Of a DNA stretch of 64,000 nucleotides, positions 36,906 to 42,763 are shown piece after piece. The notes under the pieces were generated by a model, which did no database searches, was not told where the DNA came from, and saw only the letters and a list, made by a program, of their open reading frames with translations. The position numbers and the translations under genes are program-made. How positions within the stretch are numbered: the first letter of the stretch is position 1; the number at the start of each line of letters is the position of its first letter. The DNA comes from Fimbriiglobus sp043785105 (GTDB lineage: Bacteria > Planctomycetota > Planctomycetia > Gemmatales > Gemmataceae): NCBI GenBank assembly GCA_043785105.1, contig JAYVXO010000218.1:6647-70646 (forward strand), in the 5' to 3' direction.

Positions 36906-36944
36906 CCTCCGTACTGCGGGGTGGAACTGGAGCGGAAGGCTCAT
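36906..36944 (-). pseudogene. Remnant of a ParE/RelE-type toxin gene (first 13 codons)
   Basis: ATG 36942-36944 overlaps the antitoxin stop in an ATGA arrangement typical of toxin-antitoxin pairs. It reads MSLPLQFHPAVRR, the characteristic start of ParE-like toxins. After codon 13 the frame enters unrelated repeat-like DNA (GAGCATTTTCAC...) and no toxin residues follow. It was presumably cut by insertion or deletion. Confidence 0.55.
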
Positions 36945-37165
36945 TGCCCGTTCTCCACACTGGACCGGACTTGTTCCCAAGTCAAGGCCATGCCCGGATT
37001 GGCATCCAACTCAGCATCCCGACGGACCAACGTCGCCTTCTGTTCCGGCGTCAAGCGTCCGGTTGGCCGTTGCTCACCCAAGCTCTCCCAAATCTCTAGT
37101 GCTAAGCTGACACGTTGCTCCGGCGTAAGTCGGTCGATCCCGAATTCCTTCATCGTTGTCGCCAT
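36941..37165 (-). CDS. Addiction-module antitoxin (PF09720-like), now solitary
   Basis: Start ATG 37163-37165 with AGGAG seven bases upstream; 74 residues. MATTMKEFGIDRLTPEQRVS then LALEIWESLGEQRP and LTPEQKATLVRRDAELDANP with GMALTWEQVRSSVENG. This is the pattern of the putative addiction module component family: LxxEQRxxLxxxIWESL, then LDxRLxxxxxNPxxxxxWEEV. Such proteins partner a ParE/RelE toxin encoded directly downstream; here only a 13-codon toxin remnant exists. Longer open frame upstream is not coding. Confidence 0.82.
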   Translation of the reverse strand: MATTMKEFGIDRLTPEQRVSLALEIWESLGEQRPTGRLTPEQKATLVRRDAELDANPGMALTWEQVRSSVENGQ

Positions 37166-37255
37166 CTCAATGCTCCTGTTGGTCAACGAAGTAGTATCAT
37201 TCTGTGCGTGAGTTGCGCAATTGCAAACATCTCTCCAGGGAATGAGACATCCCGG

Positions 37256-37476
37256 TGCGTTCTGGTCCGGTCCCCGAATGAACATGAACGAAAGGTGCTG
37301 CAAAACGTGCTGCAACAACAACTCGAACTGTTCCGCCACGACCCCGCAGCCGCGAAGAAGGTCATCGCCATCGGCCAAGCCCCCGCGACAAAACCCTCAA
37401 CCCCGCCGAACACGCCGCGTGGTCATCCGTGTGCCTCGCCCTGTTCAACCTCGACGAAACCCTCACCCGCGAATGA
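37256..37476 (+). pseudogene. Frameshifted C-terminal remnant of a PSD1 (DUF1553) gene
   Basis: Frame one reads CVLVRSPNEHERKVLQNVLQ then QQLELFRHDPAAAKKVIAIG. It then shifts near base 37380 to a second frame reading DKTLNPAEHAAWSSVCLALF and NLDETLTRE with a TGA at 37474-37476. Joined, this matches the last 75 residues of the intact PSD1 protein at 17464-19923 (VLVRSPNEGEQRVLHKVLQQ...LDETLTRE). No start, and nothing of the remaining 700 residues. It lies 2.4 kb upstream of an intact DUF1501 gene, the usual partner. Confidence 0.85.
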
Positions 37477-37519
37477 GAAATCGGCATCAAAAAACTTTTG
37501 AAATTGTGCTGTTTAGCAC

Positions 37520-37548
37520 TTGACACCCCCTTTTCGCAGCTTTACCAT
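37520..37548 (+). promoter_or_regulatory. Candidate sigma-70-like promoter
   Basis: TTGACA at 37520-37525 and TACCAT at 37543-37548 are separated by 17 bases. They lie about 50 bases before the start codon of the G-tract gene. The -10 box is imperfect. Confidence 0.35.
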
Positions 37549-37600
37549 CTTCAACTAGCCCGACAAGGCTTAACGTCGGTATCACTTTCAGGAGCATATC

Positions 37601-38108
37601 ATGCGTCGTTCGATTCTGCTGGTTGTGCTGTGTTTAGCGGGGGGGGGGGGTAGCTCTTAGCCCGAACACTTCTTTCGCACAATATGAAGTCACACCACCA
37701 AGCACTTACTCGGTCAACGTAAATCCAGTTGTCCAAATACCTGTAGGCCTACCGAACGCAGGACAGTATGGATTCAGCCTGAATGGTGGTTTTACTGATG
37801 TTGCAGGCGATGTCAGGGTGGCTTGCATCATTCGCCGCACAGACTTGGCCACGAACACATCAACTACATTTTCAAGATTTACGATTGTTGAAAAAAACCC
37901 AGCAGGTCCCTTTGAACAATTGGGCATTACCAGAAGTGGTGCGCCACGTCAACAAGACGGAACCTTTACGGGTGGCGTGAATATGTTAACATACGACACT
38001 ACTAAGTTTAAGTATGAAATCCAGGTCACTTTTTTCACAAACCAGGGTGTGCCACTAAAAATTTATGCAGACGCGAATGGGAATACCTGGATTCCATTTC
38101 CACCGTAA
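37601..38108 (+). pseudogene. Secreted-protein gene out of frame at a G tract (possible contingency gene)
   Basis: ATG 37601 has AGGAG six bases upstream and reads a signal peptide MRRSILLVVLCLAGG. A run of about 12 G (37639-37650) then throws the frame into a TAG within three codons. One G fewer would join it to VALSPNTSFAQYEVTPPSTY and on to the stop at 38106-38108, ending KYEIQVTFFTNQGVPLKIYA then DANGNTWIPFPP. The corrected product would be about 168 residues and exported. It is a paralogue of the protein at 39209-39838. AT-richer than its surroundings. Whether the tract is a real switch, a dead gene or a sequencing error cannot be told here. Confidence 0.75.
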
Positions 38109-38158
38109 ACACATATTCATGCTCTTCTTTTCATATTACTCAAATTTAGGTCACAATC

Positions 38159-39076
38159 ATGAAGACTACACATAAGGCGGCAACACTTGTTGAGATACTA
38201 GTAGTGATCGCAATCATCGGTTTACTGATTGCGTTGCTACTCCCAGCAATTCAGCCTATCCGTAGCACGGCAACACGGATGCAATCATGTAACAATTTGC
38301 GGCAAATTGGCATTGCGCTGCATCACTTCGATGAAGTGAAAGGTCGGCTACCTGGGGTGAATAACGTTCTCGTGCCGACTGTAGTTAGACAGGATTACGT
38401 CTCGTCTAACAATGTTGATGGCGATGAGAACGCAGATCGTTCACCACTCTGGGTTCTCGTGCCCTACTTGGATGGAGCGCCACAAGGTGAACCGTTCTGG
38501 AAAACCGTTCAAACGGTCAAAGTCTTTGTTAGTCCAGGTGATCCGACATCACAATTTGAACCTGTTTGGCAGCAAGCAAGTTATGGCATCAATATGACTG
38601 CACTAGAAAAGCGGCCTAGTCTCTCGAATGGCTTTCCTGATGGACTGAGTAATACTATTGCCGCAACTGAGCGATACTACCATAGCTATATGGATTCAAA
38701 GGACACACCTGCCGATAACCGACAAGAGGTTTTTGCACGGTTCACAACGATGATGCCAGGGGACAAATCGTCAAATTATCGCACTGACGAGCGCCGTGCA
38801 TCATTTGCTGACCGCGGATACTATGGCGAAGTCTTCCCGATTACCCGTATCGTGAATGGTGTTCCGGTGACAACACCTTCGGTGCCGGGTCAAACTTTCC
38901 AAGTTCGGCCTAGTCCGGATGACGCTTGGAGCGCTGTTCCGCAAACTCCCTTTGCGTCGGGTCTGCCGACACTACTGTTTGATGGCAGCGTTCGCACGAT
39001 CAGCCCCGGTATCAGCACCCGTGTTTTCTGGGCCGCAGTCACACGGGATGGCGGTGAAGTCCTCACCGATTGGTAG
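38159..39076 (+). CDS. DUF1559 protein, divergent member
   Basis: 305 residues, MKTTHKAATLVEILVVIAII. The prepilin-like helix here has VEILVV instead of the usual FTLIELLVV; the missing Phe and changed cleavage context are unusual. The body keeps SCNNLRQIGIALHHFDEVKG, DGLSNTIAATERYYHSYMD and GSVRTISPGISTRVFWAAVT, ending GGEVLTDW. Base composition is clearly more AT-rich than in the other three DUF1559 genes of the window. Directly follows the G-tract gene (gap 50 bases), so the two may form a unit. Confidence 0.85.
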   Translation: MKTTHKAATLVEILVVIAIIGLLIALLLPAIQPIRSTATRMQSCNNLRQIGIALHHFDEVKGRLPGVNNVLVPTVVRQDYVSSNNVDGDENADRSPLWVLVPYLDGAPQGEPFWKTVQTVKVFVSPGDPTSQFEPVWQQASYGINMTALEKRPSLSNGFPDGLSNTIAATERYYHSYMDSKDTPADNRQEVFARFTTMMPGDKSSNYRTDERRASFADRGYYGEVFPITRIVNGVPVTTPSVPGQTFQVRPSPDDAWSAVPQTPFASGLPTLLFDGSVRTISPGISTRVFWAAVTRDGGEVLTDW

Positions 39077-39150
39077 CAGTCACAAAATCGTCGAATGGGT
39101 CCATGTTCGCTCTCCAATTCAGGAGAGACCGAATGGACCCTGGTTTTGGT
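39077..39150 (+). other. Short duplicate of the DUF1501 gene's 5' end
   Basis: The bases after the DUF1559 stop (CAAAATCGTCGAATGGGTCC, and later GAATGGACCCTGGTTTTG) parallel the bases leading into the intact DUF1501 gene (AAAAATGTAGAATGGGTTCG, then GAATGGACCCGATTTTG at 39924 on). Only the leader and first few codons remain; DNA unrelated to DUF1501 follows. Confidence 0.55.
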
Positions 39151-39208
39151 AGCCAGTATTTGCTACTATTCTGGTTGGATCAAGTCACATCACTTTCTGG
39201 GGCATCTC

Positions 39209-39838
39209 ATGCGATCTTCAACTCGGCTCGTTGTGTTGTGTTTGATGGGCAGCTTCGTGCTGTGCCCGAGCAGTCCTTCTGCTCCAGTGCCTGCGGTGCC
39301 ACCTCCGATTTTTGGTCTTGCACCCATGTCGGTGAATGAACATCAGCCCGATGCTCCATTTTTTCCGGGACATTGGAGTTTTGTCGTCAATGGTGCTTTT
39401 TACGATCTTGCGGCGCCGCTCCGTGTCGTCATGGTTGTGCGCCAAACACCAATTGCTGTTGGGCAACCCGTCACGGAACAGCGATCACGAATTTTCATCG
39501 AGTGGAAACCCGTGAATTACGGTGCGGATACGCAACCTAGGAATCACTCACTACACTTTTTTATTGAGTCATGGATTACACTGATTTGCAACACGTTTTC
39601 CATTGACCAGAATTTTCACCGCCTAGCCCACATGCTGCATGACAATTGTGTCACATCAAGAGGTGTCATTCGAGAACTTGCCAAACCACAGAATGGCTGT
39701 TTTCTCGCTACTCTCACCACTCCGACCTATGACCGGATCAAGTACAAGTACCACTTCCAAATTCGGTTCTTCACCGACAACGGCTATATTGCCACATACA
39801 AAGATGCCAAGGGCAACGAGTGGATTCCGGTGCCATGA
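39209..39838 (+). CDS. Exported protein, paralogue of the G-tract gene product
   Basis: Start ATG 39209; 209 residues beginning with a signal peptide MRSSTRLVVLCLMGSFVLCP. The upstream DNA and first codons resemble those of the gene at 37601 (ATCACTTTCNGGNGCATNTC before ATGCG). The C-terminus KYKYHFQIRFFTDNGYIATY, then KDAKGNEWIPVP, aligns with the other protein's end, while here the reading frame is intact and no G tract exists. Beta-rich (WSFVVNGAFYDLAAPLRVVM). No family recognised; probably a small extracellular beta-sandwich. Confidence 0.7.
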   Translation: MRSSTRLVVLCLMGSFVLCPSSPSAPVPAVPPPIFGLAPMSVNEHQPDAPFFPGHWSFVVNGAFYDLAAPLRVVMVVRQTPIAVGQPVTEQRSRIFIEWKPVNYGADTQPRNHSLHFFIESWITLICNTFSIDQNFHRLAHMLHDNCVTSRGVIRELAKPQNGCFLATLTTPTYDRIKYKYHFQIRFFTDNGYIATYKDAKGNEWIPVP

Positions 39839-39849
39839 GTACATCGTCT

Positions 39850-39872
39850 GTGAAGTCCTCACCGATTGGTGA
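39850..39872 (+). pseudogene. Last codons of a deleted DUF1559 gene
   Basis: GTGAAGTCCTCACCGATTGG (39850-39869) is identical to 39054-39073 in the intact DUF1559 gene. It encodes EVLTDW followed here by TGA instead of TAG. Nothing else of that gene is left between the second secreted gene and the DUF1501 gene. Confidence 0.7.
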
Positions 39873-39925
39873 CGGCGAACAAAAATGTAGAATGGGTTCG
39901 TGATCCCCGGTTTTGGAGATTCCGA

Positions 39926-41383
39926 ATGGACCCGATTTTGCGAACCAATGCGGAGCGTGTCACGCGGCGGCAACTGTTTGGCCGCACGGCGTCCGGGTTG
40001 GGGATGGCGGCGCTGGCGTCGTTGTTGAAGTCGGACACGACTTCGGCGGCACCGGCGGGCGGTCAACCGGGGTTGCCGGGGTTGCCGCACTTTGCGCCGA
40101 AAGCCAAGAACGTGATCTACCTGTGGCAGGGCGGGGCGCCGTCGCACGTCGATTTGTTCGACCCGAAGCCGACGATGGAAAAGTTCAAACTGCAAGACTT
40201 GCCCGAAAGTATTCGTGGCGCGACCCGGCTTTCGACGATGACGAGCAGTTACAAAAAGTGGCCGGTGTTGCCCGCGATTAAGCCGTTCAAAAAGTACGGG
40301 CAATCGGGTCTCGAACTCAGCACCATGTTGCCGCACCTCGGCGAAGTCGCTGATGACGTGTGTGTGGTCCGGTCGATGCACACGGAGGCGGTGAACCACG
40401 CGCCGGGCGTCACGTTCTTCCTGACGGGTTCGCAAGTGCCGGGCCGCCCGAGTATGGGGGCGTGGTTGGCGTATGGGCTGGGGTGCGAGGCGAGCAACCT
40501 GCCAGCGTTCGTCGTGATGACCTCGTCCGACAAAGCCCGCAGTTGCGGGCAACTGTTCTTCGATTACTACTGGGGCAGCGGCTTCCTGCCGAGCAAGTAT
40601 CAGGGCGTGCGGTTTCGCGCCAGCGGCGACCCGGTGCCGTACCTCAACAACCCGGACGGCGTCAGCCGCGACGCCCGCCGCAAGCTTCTCGATGGCATTC
40701 AGGAATTGAACCGCCAACACCTGGCGGACTACGGCGACCCGGAGACCGACACGCGGATTTCGCAGTACGAAATGGCGTTCCAAATGCAGGCGAGCGTGCC
40801 GGGACTGCTCGTCTTCACCGACGAGCCGAAGCACATTCTCGACCTGTACGGCCCGCAAGTTCACGAACCCGGCAGCTTCGCGCGGAACTGCTTGCTGGCC
40901 CGACGGCTGATCGAACGCGGCACCCGATTCGTGCAGTTGATGCACAGCGGGTGGGACCAACACGGCAACCTGTACACGCAACTCGAACAGCAGTGCAAGG
41001 ACACGGACCAACCGTCCGCCGCACTCGTAAAAGACTTGAAACAACGCGGCCTGTTGAAGGACACGCTGATCGTGTGGGGCGGCGAATTCGGGCGCACGCC
41101 GTTCGGCCAAGGCCCCGCCGAGAAGCCCAACGGCCGCGACCACTTCGGCCGCGCCTTCAGCCTCTGGATGGCCGGCGGCGGCGTGAAGGGCGGCCACGTC
41201 GTCGGCGAAACCGACGACTTCGCGTGGAACATCACCAAAGACCCCGTCCACGTCCACGACCACCAAGCGACGTTGCTCCACCTACTCGGCATCGACCACG
41301 AAAAGCTCACGTTCCGCTACCAAGGCCGCCAGTTCCGCTTGTCCGACGTTCACGGCAAAGTCGTGAAAGGCGTGATGGCGTAG
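39926..41383 (+). CDS. DUF1501 (sulfatase-like fold) exported protein
   Basis: Start ATG 39926 with TTGGAG seven bases upstream (MDPILRTNAERVTRRQLFGR); 485 residues. The twin-arginine-like signal TRRQLFGRTASGLG is followed by the DUF1501 body: KNVIYLWQGGAPSHVDLFDP, NHAPGVTFFLTGSQVPGRPS, QLMHSGWDQHGNLYTQLEQQ, TLIVWGGEFGRTPFGQGPAE and HDHQATLLHLLGIDHEKLTF. This alkaline-phosphatase-like family is exported and typically co-encoded with PSD1 proteins. Here the upstream PSD1 gene survives only as the 37256-37476 remnant. Intact and likely expressed. Confidence 0.92.
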   Translation: MDPILRTNAERVTRRQLFGRTASGLGMAALASLLKSDTTSAAPAGGQPGLPGLPHFAPKAKNVIYLWQGGAPSHVDLFDPKPTMEKFKLQDLPESIRGATRLSTMTSSYKKWPVLPAIKPFKKYGQSGLELSTMLPHLGEVADDVCVVRSMHTEAVNHAPGVTFFLTGSQVPGRPSMGAWLAYGLGCEASNLPAFVVMTSSDKARSCGQLFFDYYWGSGFLPSKYQGVRFRASGDPVPYLNNPDGVSRDARRKLLDGIQELNRQHLADYGDPETDTRISQYEMAFQMQASVPGLLVFTDEPKHILDLYGPQVHEPGSFARNCLLARRLIERGTRFVQLMHSGWDQHGNLYTQLEQQCKDTDQPSAALVKDLKQRGLLKDTLIVWGGEFGRTPFGQGPAEKPNGRDHFGRAFSLWMAGGGVKGGHVVGETDDFAWNITKDPVHVHDHQATLLHLLGIDHEKLTFRYQGRQFRLSDVHGKVVKGVMA

Positions 41384-41404
41384 ATTTTTGAAGAGCAACG
41401 AATA

Positions 41405-41430
41405 AAGCCCCGGCAAACATGCCGAGGCTT
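41405..41430. terminator. Terminator between DUF1501 and RRM genes
   Basis: AAGCCCCGGCA and TGCCGAGGCTT (41405-41415 and 41420-41430) form an 11-base stem with one mismatch and loop AACA. It lies between convergent genes; T-rich DNA (CGTGTGTTTCG) follows on the plus side. Confidence 0.65.
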
Positions 41431-41457
41431 CGTGTGTTTCGTTAGGGTCGGGGGGAA

Positions 41458-41760
41458 TTAACGGCGGTTGCCGTAACCGCCACCGCCGCCACCGCCGCCG
41501 CCGCTGCGAGGACGATCTTCGCGGGGCTTGGCTTCGTTGACCGTGAGGTTACGGCCTTGGAATTCCGACTCGTTTGTGGCTTGGATGGCGGCGTCGCCGC
41601 CGTCGCTCATTTCCACGAATGCGAAGCCGCGGGAGCGGCCCGTTTCGCGGTCCGTGACGATTTGAGCGCTGGTGACAGGCCCGTATTGTCCGAACAGATT
41701 GGTCAGGTCGTCCGCCGTGGTACCGAACGCCAGATTGCCGACATACAACTTCTTGATCAA
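41458..41760 (-). CDS. RRM-type RNA-binding protein with glycine-rich tail
   Basis: The likely start is TTG 41758-41760 (AAGGT six bases upstream), giving MIKKLYVGNLAFGTTADDLT and 100 residues; no ATG fits the family N-terminus. RNP2 is KLYVGNL, RNP1 is RGFAFVEM, and the segment ATNESEFQGRNLTVNEAKPR completes a single RRM. The C-terminus is a Gly-rich run ending GYGNRR. It resembles the small cold-induced RRM proteins of cyanobacteria and planctomycetes that bind RNA. A long, AT-mixed leader (41761-42000) suggests post-transcriptional control. Confidence 0.87.
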   Translation of the reverse strand: MIKKLYVGNLAFGTTADDLTNLFGQYGPVTSAQIVTDRETGRSRGFAFVEMSDGGDAAIQATNESEFQGRNLTVNEAKPREDRPRSGGGGGGGGGYGNRR

Positions 41761-42054
41761 GAAACACCTTGAGCGACTGAAGGACAGCCGCAAATGAGAA
41801 ACCGACCGCACCGTTCGACAGAGGGTCGAACCAGTGCGAATGTGCGAAAAAGTCGGGGGTATACTACCCTCGGCCTAACAGCGACACCGGCGGAACGATC
41901 TGGAGTACGTCGTCGGAGGTGAACTCGGAAGAGCGATACCAAGACAGGCCAACCAGTAGGAGCGATCCAATCCGCACAACACCCTACTATAGCGGTGCGG
42001 GGAACGGAATCCAGCCCAATTCCGAATGTTTTTGTGAATTAGTCCAATGGAAGC
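41761..42054. other. 294-base stretch upstream of the RRM gene
   Basis: No gene is supported. It probably contains the promoter and a long 5' leader of the RRM gene, as is common for cold-induced RNA-binding proteins. I see no clear hairpin or promoter box. Confidence 0.4.
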
Positions 42055-42081
42055 GGTGCGAGTCGGTATCTGACTCGCACC
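42055..42081 (-). terminator. Hairpin after the small membrane-protein gene
   Basis: GGTGCGAGTC (42055-42064) pairs with GACTCGCACC (42072-42081) across a 7-base loop, eight bases beyond the stop of the leftward gene ending at 42090. No T tract follows, so termination strength is uncertain. Confidence 0.5.
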
Positions 42082-42089
42082 AAGGGTAG

Positions 42090-42575
42090 TTACTGCATCG
42101 CGTCCCAGAACGTTTTCATCGCTGCCGAGGCCATCGAGAACAGGGCCGTTTCTGCGACGGCTTTACTGGTCTCTTTGGCCAACTCTTTCTCGCAGGAGAC
42201 GGCGGTTGGCACCCACCGTTCGGCACGTCGGACCAGAACAACGCCGCCGTAGAGCAGCCCTGCCGGGATGTGGCTTTGTAGAAGCTCGACGAAGACGCCC
42301 CGCCCGTGTTCGCAGGCCACGGCGTTGCCCGCTAGTACGAGGAAGACGATCCCCAGTGCTGTGCGCATTAGCCAGATTTTCTTGGGCTTGGTTTCGACTT
42401 GTCGGTCAACCAAACGGGTTGGCAGGTCGAACGTCTGCTGCGGAACAGGCTCAGCGATTGTCAACATGATGTCGTAATCTTGACCCAACTCCAAGTCGAT
42501 GACTGACGCTGGCGTAAAATAACCATCGGCCTTCAACCATGTACCAATTGTGTCGAGCGATGCTGTGCGAACCAT
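42090..42575 (-). CDS. Small membrane protein next to the ROCO gene, unrecognised
   Basis: Start ATG 42575 with GGGGGA about seven bases upstream (MVRTASLDTIGTWLKADGYF); an upstream in-frame start at 42638 lacks support. 161 residues. The soluble N-terminus (about 1-70) contains LDLELGQDYDIMLTIAEPVP-like sequence (IDLELGQDYDIMLTIAEPVP). A hydrophobic helix lies at about 72-90 (TALGIVFLVLAGNAVACEHG) and a weaker one near 98-112 (IPAGLLYGGVVLVRRA), then an amphipathic helical C-terminus. I recognise no family. Same strand as, and 188 bases downstream of, the ROCO gene, so co-transcription and joint function are possible. Confidence 0.6.
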   Translation of the reverse strand: MVRTASLDTIGTWLKADGYFTPASVIDLELGQDYDIMLTIAEPVPQQTFDLPTRLVDRQVETKPKKIWLMRTALGIVFLVLAGNAVACEHGRGVFVELLQSHIPAGLLYGGVVLVRRAERWVPTAVSCEKELAKETSKAVAETALFSMASAAMKTFWDAMQ

Positions 42576-42763
42576 GTCGGTTCCCCCGGTGAAAATGGGT
42601 CGCGGAAGTGCGACCGGGGGAAGCTTTCGCGTGGACAATTCACGGACACAACATGCACGGCACGGACAACGCGGACAACGCGGACAGCACGAAAAAGCCT
42701 ACAAATACGGACGAATTGTCCGCGACTGTCCGTGCGGACTGATTCGACATGTGGTCGGACGGG

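Noticed and set aside
42639..42763. Tandem CGGACAACG units upstream of the small membrane-protein gene
   Set aside because: Only two or three imperfect copies of a short word; too weak to call an operator.
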